From: Chromatiaceae bacterium
Lineage (GTDB): Bacteria; Pseudomonadota; Gammaproteobacteria; Chromatiales; Chromatiaceae
Assembly: GCA_016714645.1 (NCBI GenBank)
Contig: JADKCI010000005.1
Span: 558,001-622,000, forward strand
Length of the DNA stretch: 64,000 nucleotides
Reading direction: 5' to 3'
Position numbers and translations under genes: made by a program. The notes below the pieces were generated by a model. The model ran no database searches, was not told the DNA's origin, and saw only the letters and a program-made list of their open reading frames with translations. Shown here in pieces: positions 9,018-17,020 of this stretch; positions within the stretch are counted from its first letter, which is position 1; every line of letters starts with the position of its first letter.

Positions 9018-10688
9018 CTAGGCATCATCAAACCTGACCCGGTCCCCGGCCTCCGCCGGGGGCGCATACCAGTCCCCCTTGTCCACCCAGACCTTCTGTT
9101 CGGGCTGGCTGACGAAATTCGGGGACATGATCTGGACGCCGTACTCGTTAAAGACATCCTGTATATGGGCGTGCAACTCCGACAGGACCACCCCCCTCTG
9201 CTCCGGTTGGTCGATATGCACGATCAGTTCGTATTCGGGATAGAAATCCGCCAGGGCCCGCTGCATGACAAAGGGCGCCGGGTCCTGGCGGACCTGGGAG
9301 GCACGCTGGGCGGCGAGCGTCAGCATGGCATGAACCTGGCGCCAGGGGGTGTCGTAACCGATGGTGACCTTGGTCCCAACGATGGCCCCGCGCTCGTCCG
9401 CCAGGCGTGAATAATTGGTGATGGGGGAACTCACCAGCACCGCGTTGGGTACCGTGACCGTCTCGCGCTTAGGGGTAATCACCTTGGTCGAGAGCATATT
9501 AACCTCGCTCACCGTACCCAGGGTGTTGCCCACCAGCACGAACTCCCCGGACTTGAGCGCCCGGCTATAGGCCACCACCAGCCCACTCATGACTTGATTC
9601 ACGAGCCCGGCGGAGCCGAGGGACACCATCAGGCCCACAAAGACGCTGATCCCCTTGAAGGCCTCCGAATCCGAACCCGGGATGTAGGGATAGGCGACCG
9701 TCACCGCGAAAATCCAGATCAACACTACCGTCAGCCGACGGGTCGCCTTGGCGGTATCCGCATGCAGCCAGGACACGGACATGGCCCCGCGCTCGACGGT
9801 CTGGTAAAAGCCATCCACCGCCCGGACGATGATCCGGGTCAGGACAAAGATCACCAGCACCGTGAACAGCCCTGGCAGTGCCTGGAGCGCCCCGGCCGCG
9901 AAATTTGCCAGCATATCCCAGAGAAACCCGGCCAGCTTCTCGCCCCAGGGCCGCGAAAAGGGGAAGCGACTAAAAACAAAGGTCAGCCAGAGATAAACGG
10001 CGATGGCCGCCAGACCAAAGCTGGTCGCCTTGATCGCGGCCCGTTCCAAGCCGCTCAGGATGGGTCGCAGTTGCAGACCGCCGACCTTGACCAGGGTCGG
10101 GGCCAGCAGACTGTGGCGTTGCAGGGCGCGGGCATGGAGCCTGGCCACGCCCCAGAGCAGCACCCCCAGGAGTAGCGTGGCCACCGCCGCCAACCCCGCC
10201 CCTCCCAGGATCAGGGGCAGACTGTGCTGCTCGCGGCGGGCGTCGAGCGCCTCCTGCAGCGCGGCCACCGTCCGCGGCACCAGCGCCTCCAGGGTTTCGC
10301 CCGTCATGCCGTCCGCATCCTCGGGCACCAGTCCAAAGATCGGACTACCGTCGATCTGGATCCAGTAGCCGGTGAGATTGGCAAAGGTCCCCGGGATCGC
10401 CTCCGCCTTGTTCCCCGGCCCAGCCGCCAGGACATTAGCGATCTTGCCCTGGATACGCGCTACCCGCTCGGCGGGTGGGATACCCCCGATCTCGGCGCGC
10501 AAGATCGCAACCTCCCGGTTCCAGAAGGTCAGCGGCATGGGCTTGCCCTGAAGGACCTGGAGCCCCTCGGACTCAGGCTTGGGATCGGCGGCCATGGCGG
10601 CGCCCAGGCCCAAGGCCAGGAACCAAACCAGAGAGACGAGAAAAAGACGGCGGACGGACCGGCAAAAGCTCGGCGGAGGAATCGGCAT
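9018..10688 (-). CDS. Mechanosensitive ion channel of the MscS family with signal peptide
   Basis: 556 residues. An N-terminal signal sequence (LFLVSLVWFLALGLGAAMA) precedes a periplasmic domain of about 120 residues, then five hydrophobic helices. The last is the glycine/alanine-rich pore helix (VSLGSAGLVNQVMSGLVVAYSRAL), followed by the MscS beta domain (GEFVLVGNTLGTVSEVNMLSTKV, with PNAVL) and the C-terminal alpha/beta region. This is longer than E. coli MscS and resembles the medium-size extended channels. Role: tension-gated release of solutes on hypo-osmotic shock, in the inner membrane. It is convergent with the YiaV-like gene across 163 bp. Confidence 0.92.
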   Translation of the reverse strand: MPIPPPSFCRSVRRLFLVSLVWFLALGLGAAMAADPKPESEGLQVLQGKPMPLTFWNREVAILRAEIGGIPPAERVARIQGKIANVLAAGPGNKAEAIPGTFANLTGYWIQIDGSPIFGLVPEDADGMTGETLEALVPRTVAALQEALDARREQHSLPLILGGAGLAAVATLLLGVLLWGVARLHARALQRHSLLAPTLVKVGGLQLRPILSGLERAAIKATSFGLAAIAVYLWLTFVFSRFPFSRPWGEKLAGFLWDMLANFAAGALQALPGLFTVLVIFVLTRIIVRAVDGFYQTVERGAMSVSWLHADTAKATRRLTVVLIWIFAVTVAYPYIPGSDSEAFKGISVFVGLMVSLGSAGLVNQVMSGLVVAYSRALKSGEFVLVGNTLGTVSEVNMLSTKVITPKRETVTVPNAVLVSSPITNYSRLADERGAIVGTKVTIGYDTPWRQVHAMLTLAAQRASQVRQDPAPFVMQRALADFYPEYELIVHIDQPEQRGVVLSELHAHIQDVFNEYGVQIMSPNFVSQPEQKVWVDKGDWYAPPAEAGDRVRFDDA

Positions 10689-10786
10689 GGGCAGTTCCTA
10701 AGGAGTGATCGGGGGTCGGGAATCCAACTGACAGGGTCTCGAGCGCGCCTTGATGGGCCGAACCGGGCCCGGCGCGCTAGGGCCGC

Positions 10787-11797
10787 TCAATCCACGGCAG
10801 CGCGCCAGCCTTCACCTGGGTCATAGGCCTCGATGGCGGCGGCGAGGGCGGTAGTATCCACACCCAGGTCCTGCTCGTAAACCATCCCCTTGTGATTGAC
10901 CAGGAAGGTCATGATGCCGGAACGGCCATAGCTGGCGGGCCAGGCCAGCAGGGCAACGCCTTGCGTCAGGCGGCCCTCCTTGAAATAGCTCATGGCCCCG
11001 CCCGGGGCCTGATCCCCCTGGGCGGTCAGGATCTTGTAGAGATAGCCATGGAAAGGCCGGGGGTCCTGGCCCGAGGGGGAGGCACCATAACCCGCTCCCA
11101 CCGCCTCCGCCACCAAGTGCCCGAGCGGACTAGCGGGCTCTCCGGGCTGGGTGGGCCAATAGAGTCCATCACGCCGACCCTCGGAACTGAGGATACGGTC
11201 CGCAAAGACCGGGATCCCCTGCCCCATGGGATCCGCCGCGGCATACTCGCGTTGCGCCTCCACGAAGGCACGGAGGGCCGCCAGGGTGTAAATCTCGTTG
11301 AGTCCGATGCGCCGATTCAGCAACTCCTCCAGCCCCGCCGCCGTGTCGAAGAACCAGCCCTGGTCATCCTTGGCGAGCGGAATAGGGAAGGGCCAGTCGT
11401 CGGGGCCAATGACCAGCAGGGCACTGTCGCTGCTCTCATCCTCGATCTGGGCGGAGAGCAGGGCATTCTCGATGAACCATTCCCGATCGGCGGCATCCGC
11501 CACCGGGTCGCCGGAGACCATCTCGGCCAGGTCCGGACCCAGGACGGCAAGGAGCAGGTCGGAGCCATCCGCGGCGGCGGCTTCGATGAGGGCCAGGGCA
11601 GCGGCGTCCGGGGTCTCGAAGCGCGTCGCACCCGGCTCGGCGGCTGGCTCGGGAACGGCGGGGTCGCCACCCGCTGGTTGGCTGACCCCCGACGGCGGCA
11701 AGGCCGCGGCGGGCGGGGAGGTCTCGGCGGCGGGCAGGGTGCCGACGAGCAGGAGTCCGGCCGTCAGCATCAGGGTCGGGATGAGGATCTTGTTCAT
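10787..11797 (-). CDS. DUF2950 family secreted protein
   Basis: About 336 residues with a signal peptide (ILIPTLMLTAGLLLVGTLPAAET), then a low-complexity Ala/Pro linker and a globular domain. The C-terminal half, with GYLYKILTAQG, GGAMSYF, GVALLAWPASYGRSG and FLVNHKGMVYEQDLG, matches the DUF2950 family as I know it. Function unknown; probably periplasmic or exported. ATG at 11797 begins the signal peptide. It lies 99 bp downstream of the DUF3300 gene in the same direction, an association seen in other proteobacteria, so the two are likely one operon. Confidence 0.85.
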   Translation of the reverse strand: MNKILIPTLMLTAGLLLVGTLPAAETSPPAAALPPSGVSQPAGGDPAVPEPAAEPGATRFETPDAAALALIEAAAADGSDLLLAVLGPDLAEMVSGDPVADAADREWFIENALLSAQIEDESSDSALLVIGPDDWPFPIPLAKDDQGWFFDTAAGLEELLNRRIGLNEIYTLAALRAFVEAQREYAAADPMGQGIPVFADRILSSEGRRDGLYWPTQPGEPASPLGHLVAEAVGAGYGASPSGQDPRPFHGYLYKILTAQGDQAPGGAMSYFKEGRLTQGVALLAWPASYGRSGIMTFLVNHKGMVYEQDLGVDTTALAAAIEAYDPGEGWRAAVD

Positions 11798-11896
11798 GGC
11801 TTGGATCTCGCTTTTGAGGAGCAGGGATGAGGTTGGGCCGCGGGCCACGTCGGGCCCGGCGCGGTAAGGGGCCTGGGTGCGTCTGGGCCAGGCGGA

Positions 11897-13501
11897 TCAA
11901 CGTCCCCGACCGCCTCCGCCACCACCCCGACCGCCTCCGCCACCACCCGACCGGCCACCGCCACCTCGTGCCCCGCCCCCGAAATCGCCGCGCCCCGCCG
12001 CTGATCGACTCGTCGCGCCCCGATTACTGGCTGCCCGCTCCACCTGGGGTTTGCTGGCCTTGAAGGCCCCACTCGCCGCCGGAGCCGATCGCGCCTCCGG
12101 GCGCTGCGGCCTGGCGGCGGCCCCCTCGGGCCTGGAGGGACGCTGGGCCTTGCTATCCGCCACCGCCGGCCGCTTGGCCGCTTGATTCACCGGACGCCGG
12201 TCGGCCGAGCCGGCATTGGCCTTGGGTTTGGCCTTGGGTTTGGACACCGCCTTATCCTTGCCCGGCGCCTTGGGACGGGCCTCGCCCGCGGCTGGCCGAT
12301 CCTTGGCGCCATCCAGCCGGCCCTGACCAACCGCCTGCCGGTCCTGAAGATCGACCACTCTGCCGCCCGCCGCCCCCTCCGCGCGCACCCGGTCCAGATC
12401 CGGGGCCTTGAGGGGCCTGTCCCCGGCCCGGCCCCCATCGCCCAGCCGGCCGCGCGCCTCATCCCGGTCAATGCCACCCGGCCGGCGCTGTTCAGCAAAG
12501 CGGTTCTGGGTAGCCTGATCCCGGTAGCGCACCCCGCCGCGCCGCTCGGGGTTATGGTTCCAGCGATTGATCTCGTTCCCGGAGATCCCCCGGTTGATAT
12601 TGATATCGCCGGTATTGATGCGATTACGATCGATGTCGCGATTGATATGGATGTTGTTGGCACTGCGCCAGCCGTTGTTATGCCAATAGTTCGGCTGGCT
12701 CCAATAGGAGCCGCCGCCCCAGCGGCCCGGCCCGCCCCAGTAGATGTGATCATCGTGATCATCCCATAGGATGGCGGCGGTCAGGAGCCCGCCTACCAAG
12801 GCCCCCGCGCCGAAGCCGATCAGCCCCGCGTTGTAGGAGCTATCGGTGGTCACGACACTGGTTGTGACGGGCTGGGTGGCCGCGTAGCCGTAGGCCGCGT
12901 CGGTATAGACGGCCGGGTAATACTGGGTAGCCGGTGGCGTGGTCTGACCATAGACCCGCGCCGGGTCATAAGTCGGCACATAGACCGTCTCCGCGCTGGC
13001 GGGCTGGATGACGATGGTCTCCCCCGCCTTCTCGACCCGCTGCTGGTCGTTGCTCTTTAGGTTGCCCGCCAACTCCGCCTCCCGGCGCAGCTTCTGGATG
13101 GCATCGACCAGATCCTGCATCTGGGCTAGGACGGCATCCCCCAGATCCTGGGTCCAGTCCAGATTGTCGCTCATGAAGCCGAGTATGCTGGGGAACTGGA
13201 CCAGGACCTTGACGCTTTCGTCCCAGGGCTCGCCCCGGACTGCCTTATCAAGGTCCTCGCCCTTCAGGTCCGGGTGATCCTCTTGCCAGCGGTTAGCCAG
13301 CACCAGGTCCAGGGGATAGGTCGAGGCCATCAGGATCTGCGTGAGCAAGGCATCGGGATAAAGCGCAATGGGGGCGACCAGTTGCTCGATCTGGGCCATG
13401 GGGATCGGATCTTTCGACGGCTCCGCGGCACGGCTGGGGAGGCCGAAACCCCAGGCGGCAACCACCAACAGGGCTATCAGCAGGCGCGACAGGAGGGACA
13501 T
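11897..13501 (-). CDS. DUF3300 family secreted protein with Gly/Arg-rich tail
   Basis: About 534 residues: signal peptide (LLSRLLIALLVVAAWGFGLPSRA), then the conserved DUF3300 domain (QLVAPIALYPDALLTQILMA, LVQFPSILGFMSDN, VYVPTYDPARVYG), a short glycine-rich helix, an Asn/Arg-rich stretch (NRINTGDININRG) and a long disordered basic tail ending in runs of Gly and Arg. The tail is encoded partly by tandem repeats. The open frame extends 38 codons further upstream, but ATG at 13501 starts the signal peptide. Function is not established; the tail suggests binding to polyanions or surface association (inference). Pairs with DUF2950 downstream. Confidence 0.87.
   Translation of the reverse strand: MSLLSRLLIALLVVAAWGFGLPSRAAEPSKDPIPMAQIEQLVAPIALYPDALLTQILMASTYPLDLVLANRWQEDHPDLKGEDLDKAVRGEPWDESVKVLVQFPSILGFMSDNLDWTQDLGDAVLAQMQDLVDAIQKLRREAELAGNLKSNDQQRVEKAGETIVIQPASAETVYVPTYDPARVYGQTTPPATQYYPAVYTDAAYGYAATQPVTTSVVTTDSSYNAGLIGFGAGALVGGLLTAAILWDDHDDHIYWGGPGRWGGGSYWSQPNYWHNNGWRSANNIHINRDIDRNRINTGDININRGISGNEINRWNHNPERRGGVRYRDQATQNRFAEQRRPGGIDRDEARGRLGDGGRAGDRPLKAPDLDRVRAEGAAGGRVVDLQDRQAVGQGRLDGAKDRPAAGEARPKAPGKDKAVSKPKAKPKANAGSADRRPVNQAAKRPAVADSKAQRPSRPEGAAARPQRPEARSAPAASGAFKASKPQVERAASNRGATSRSAAGRGDFGGGARGGGGRSGGGGGGRGGGGGGRGR
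11906..11947. repeat. Two exact 21-bp tandem repeats in the DUF3300 tail
   Basis: Two back-to-back identical 21-base units (11906-11926 and 11927-11947), followed by degenerate copies, encode the terminal glycine/arginine run of the DUF3300 protein. The unit is a multiple of three, so copy-number change would lengthen or shorten the tail without a frameshift. Confidence 0.8.
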
Positions 13502-13683
13502 GGGAGTAACCCTTTGATTAGCGAGGTCATGATCCAAAGAGACGGAGTGTCCGCCCGGAGGGAGGCTTCCGGCGGCAAGAACTATGAAAAGTATAGCCAA
13601 TCCCGCCACTCGCACAAGCCAGGCCCCAACGGGGCTATAAGGACCCTTTGAACACAGGCAACTATTGCACTAAACCCCCTCCC

Positions 13684-16600
13684 TCATTGCCCGCTGGAGC
13701 GCGCCAAGTTGAGGGCCAGCAGGCGCCGCAGGATCTCGTCCTCAGGCATGGCAGGCGTGAAGTCCTCCCAACCGTAGGCGGCGGCGACCGCCACATCAAG
13801 CGCCTGATGCGCCATGTCGAGCCAGGCTGGCCGGGCGTTGTAGAGGTTGGTGAGGGTGCGCTTTTTCAACTCGGCCGCGTGCGCGGGCTTGGGGATAAGC
13901 CGGTCCGGGTAGCCGGAGACGATCTCGGGGACGCGATCCACCCACTCCGGGGGATTGAGCCAGTTTGCGCGCAGGGTGTTGAGGTGGTGGGCGGCCTCGG
14001 CGATGGCCAGGGCGACCGGGCGGTGCTCGGGGGCGACGGGCGGGAGGATGACGCCGGAGTCGAGGGCCTCGGTGGGGCCGGTGGTGTCGACGGGGGTCAG
14101 GCCCCGGGGGAAGGGGAAGGTCTCGAAGGTGGTGGTTGGGGTGTAGCGTGGGTCGTTGCCTTTGCCCAACCAGGTGCATAGCCCTAAGGACCACAATTTA
14201 TGAAACCGTGAGTGCAGGATGCCAAAGGTGGTGTCATCAGCGCGGACGATCGTGATGACCTGCTGGTCTGGTATGACGGTAGTTGGCAACCAGACGAACA
14301 TCCGGTGTTTGGCAACCATTGCCGTGGCGATATAGCGATCCAGTGGCTTGACAGCGACTCGGAAACCGGGGCGGCTCTCGCCGAAAATCCACCAGTTTTC
14401 GCGGTAGGCAGCACGTCTGTTACTGGCCCTCATAGGCTTGACCATCGTCAGGACCTGTGCGAATGGAAGCTCATAGAGTGACGCATCTTCTATGGGCATG
14501 GACACACCGAAGTCGATGATCCAGGTATCCGAATGGCGCCGGGTAACATCCATGCCGTTGCACCAAGGCTTCAACACATCGGCGTTGGGACGCCCGTGGG
14601 GGTTGGGTCGTGTCAGCCAGGAGCGCGCAAGGTCACCGGGGATGTCAAAAGGACCATTTTTTGTCGTCCCCCTCAGACTGGCTCCCGCATTTTCTCGGAG
14701 AGGAACAGCCACCGTCAGGTTTGTCACCTGGCTCTCGGTACCCAGTGGTGAGGCCGTCAGGTCGGCGTGGACATTGGCCACCCTCATACCATCTAGCCTG
14801 ATTCCCGCCTGCCTGTCATGCTCCGGCCCGAAGGCCACCAGCGACACCCGTACCGCCGCGCCCTCGTTGATCCAGGGCTCGTCGGACCAGGCGTTGAAGA
14901 TGCACAGGGGCGCGTCTAGAAGAAGCCTTTCAGAACGAGTGACATCACCCCCGCCAGCAGCAAGCCCATCATCCATTTCAGCAGGGTCAGGTCGGTGCGA
15001 ATCGGCGCCAGTGTTTTTTCCAGGGTGTGGTCCAGATAGGTCTTTGTGACCAGTTCCTCCTGGGCCTCGCCGATGGCCCGAATTACGGCCTCCGCCTGTT
15101 CCGGCGGAAAACCCGCCGCCTTGAGCTTGTCCACCAGGTGTAGTGTATCGAACGTGATCGTTGTCATGCGATTCTCCCTGCTTGGTTCGGGTTTCAGTGC
15201 GCTGGATGCGTTCCAGCACGGTGCGGTTCGCCCCACCCCGGATCGAGTTCGTGGCGACCAGGCCGGCCGCCCCCGCCTTGCCCGCGACAATCTGGGCGCG
15301 CGATTTCTCAAACCAATAGGTTACCAGGTCGGCCCCGGCCGGCACACGCTCGGCATAGAGCCGGTCGAGCGCCTCGAAATAGGCATCGCCAAGGGCGCCA
15401 CGTTTCTTGCTCCCACCCAGAAACGGGGGGTTGCCGACAATCACATCCGCCGCCGGCCACTCCGGTTCCGTCCCGTCTGGGTTCACTACGGCGTCCCGCT
15501 GCTCAATGGTATGCAGCGGTTTGAGGATCGGCTTCTTTGACAGTGAGAAGCCATGCGACAGCATCCACTGGATCTCGCCGATCCAGACGGTCACGCGGGC
15601 AAGTTCGGCGGCGTAGGGGTTGAGTTCGATCCCGAGCACGCACTCCGGGCCAACCAGCGGAAAGGCCCGGGACAGCCCCAGGGTCTCGGCCTCCAGGATG
15701 ACCCGATGTTCCAGGTCCTTGAGCCCCAGCAGGGCCAGCAGCAGGAAGTTGCCGGACCCACAAGCTGGATCCAGGATCCGGAAATGGGCGAGCCGCGCGA
15801 GGAAGCCTTGTAGGAGCCCATGGGCATCGTTCTGGTTCTTGGTGCGCGCGGAGGCTGACTTGGCGCCGGTTGCCTTCGCCAGCAGGGCCGCGATCTCCGT
15901 CTTTCTCGCGGTCCACTCGTCCCGCAAGGGGTCGAGGACTACCGGGTCAACCAGCCGCATGATCGCGCCGCGGTCGGTGTAGTGGGCGCCCAACTGGCTG
16001 CGCTTGTCCGGATCGAGACCGCGCTCGAACAGGGTGCCGAAGATGCTCGGCTCGATTGCCGACCAGTCGAGTCCGGCCAGGGCGCGTAGCATCTTGATGT
16101 CGGCCAATTCCAGAGGTAGGGCATCGCGCGAGTCGAAGAGTCCGCCGTTGAACCACTCCACCGGCTCGAAGCCGATCCGGCCGCCGCTGGCCATGGCCCC
16201 GAACAGGTCCTCCAGCATTCCGGACAGGCTCGCCGGGTCCTTCAGCCCAGCATCAAGCAGCCGGGTGAACATCTGCCGGGGCAGAAGCTCGATGTCCTCG
16301 GCGAACAGGCAGAACAGGACGCGAATGCAGAAGTGACCAACCGCCCAAGGGTCGTGTCCACGGGCACGCAGCACCTGGGCGAGGCCGCCGAAGCTGACGG
16401 CCGCCGCCTCGGTGAGGGCCGCCGTGGTCTGGCCCGGCCGCAGGCGCTCGGGCTCGCTGAAGGCCCACTTCAGCAGCACCCGCTTGGCGGGATCGCGCAG
16501 GTCCTCCAGGGTCAGCCGATGCTCCACCGGCACCAGGCCGGTAAAGGCGGTATGGATGACGATCGTCTGGATATCGGAGACGATCAGGAGCGGCGGGTAC

Positions 16601-16890
16601 TCCAGGGCCGGGGTGTAAAGTTGCAACTGCCGGAAGGCCGCCGCCAGGTCCTTGCCAGGTCCCTTGTACTCCCAGCCAAAGCAGCCGCGCCGCCAGACAT
16701 CGGCCCAGCCGTCGCCACCCCCCGCCTTGCGCGCGCCTTTCTCGAAGGCGTACCAGACACCGTGAGGATCGGCCGCGGTCGGGGTTGGTTCGCCCAGCAG
16801 GCGGCACAGGTCAATGAAATGCTCTTGGGACGACGCCCGCTCCGTCAGCATAACGCCCTGCCACTTGCGAATGAAATCGTCGGGGGTCAT
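13684..16890 (-). CDS. MmeI-like (type IIL) restriction endonuclease-methyltransferase, interrupted by a DUF1640 cassette
   Basis: Single-protein restriction-modification enzyme, 1068 codons from ATG 16890 including the insertion. The N-terminal nuclease shows Asp64 then nine residues then Glu74-Tyr-Lys76, the D-X9-ExK layout described for MmeI. The methyltransferase has motif I DPACGSGNF (residues 374-382) and motif IV NPPF (487-490). After NSIRGGANRTVLERI the homologous sequence stops at about residue 565, and it resumes at about 663 with IFNAWSDEPW. The intervening ~97 residues (Gly/His-rich) are an out-of-frame reading of a complete DUF1640 gene. The target-recognition region and C-terminus then look normal. 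The frame stays open throughout, but the insertion lies inside the methyltransferase core, so activity is doubtful. Confidence 0.85.
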   Translation of the reverse strand: MTPDDFIRKWQGVMLTERASSQEHFIDLCRLLGEPTPTAADPHGVWYAFEKGARKAGGGDGWADVWRRGCFGWEYKGPGKDLAAAFRQLQLYTPALEYPPLLIVSDIQTIVIHTAFTGLVPVEHRLTLEDLRDPAKRVLLKWAFSEPERLRPGQTTAALTEAAAVSFGGLAQVLRARGHDPWAVGHFCIRVLFCLFAEDIELLPRQMFTRLLDAGLKDPASLSGMLEDLFGAMASGGRIGFEPVEWFNGGLFDSRDALPLELADIKMLRALAGLDWSAIEPSIFGTLFERGLDPDKRSQLGAHYTDRGAIMRLVDPVVLDPLRDEWTARKTEIAALLAKATGAKSASARTKNQNDAHGLLQGFLARLAHFRILDPACGSGNFLLLALLGLKDLEHRVILEAETLGLSRAFPLVGPECVLGIELNPYAAELARVTVWIGEIQWMLSHGFSLSKKPILKPLHTIEQRDAVVNPDGTEPEWPAADVIVGNPPFLGGSKKRGALGDAYFEALDRLYAERVPAGADLVTYWFEKSRAQIVAGKAGAAGLVATNSIRGGANRTVLERIQRTETRTKQGESHDNDHVRYTTPGGQAQGGGFSAGTGGGRNSGHRRGPGGTGHKDLSGPHPGKNTGADSHRPDPAEMDDGLAAGGGDVTRSERLLLDAPLCIFNAWSDEPWINEGAAVRVSLVAFGPEHDRQAGIRLDGMRVANVHADLTASPLGTESQVTNLTVAVPLRENAGASLRGTTKNGPFDIPGDLARSWLTRPNPHGRPNADVLKPWCNGMDVTRRHSDTWIIDFGVSMPIEDASLYELPFAQVLTMVKPMRASNRRAAYRENWWIFGESRPGFRVAVKPLDRYIATAMVAKHRMFVWLPTTVIPDQQVITIVRADDTTFGILHSRFHKLWSLGLCTWLGKGNDPRYTPTTTFETFPFPRGLTPVDTTGPTEALDSGVILPPVAPEHRPVALAIAEAAHHLNTLRANWLNPPEWVDRVPEIVSGYPDRLIPKPAHAAELKKRTLTNLYNARPAWLDMAHQALDVAVAAAYGWEDFTPAMPEDEILRRLLALNLARSSGQ
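14905..15197 (-). mobile_element. Putative ~0.29-kb DUF1640 cassette inserted in the restriction-modification gene
   Basis: Boundaries are estimated from where MmeI-type homology stops and restarts. The left border is near CAGCGCACTG (host strand), and the right border lies between the DUF1640 stop codon and the ATCTTCAACGCC that encodes IFNA. No long terminal inverted repeat is obvious. A short GCGC occurs at both edges and could be a duplication or chance. The length appears to be a multiple of three, since host frame is regained. No transposase is encoded. Confidence 0.55.
14916..15167 (-). CDS. DUF1640-type small coiled-coil membrane protein, nested inside the restriction-modification gene
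   Basis: 83 residues. It begins TTITFDTLHLVDKLKAAGF and continues with PPEQAEAVIRAI, a helical stretch (EELVTKTYLDHTLEKTLAP), then a single C-terminal membrane helix (LKWMMGLLLAGVMSLVLKGFF). This is the layout of DUF1640/CCDC90-like bacterial proteins. It has its own Shine-Dalgarno (AGGGAG, about seven bases before ATG 15167) and stop at 14916. It is on the same strand as the host gene but in another frame. An alternative longer frame exists upstream but reads the host gene out of frame. Function unknown; membrane-anchored coiled coil by inspection. Recognition of the family is from memory of its TFDT...LKxAGxxxxQAEA signature. Confidence 0.85.
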   Translation of the reverse strand: MTTITFDTLHLVDKLKAAGFPPEQAEAVIRAIGEAQEELVTKTYLDHTLEKTLAPIRTDLTLLKWMMGLLLAGVMSLVLKGFF

Positions 16891-17020
16891 GGGGTCAGGC
16901 TCCGGCGCTGGGCGGGCGTCAGGCCCGCCCCTGGCTGGCATCATGGCGGGGGATGGGCAAAGTGGTCAAGGGCGAAGCGCTTGGAGGCACCTGGCCCAGG
17001 ACGCCCAAGGAACTGGCGCC

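Noticed and set aside
11900..11960. Tandem repeats as a possible CRISPR
   Set aside because: Units are contiguous without spacers and encode the Gly/Arg tail.
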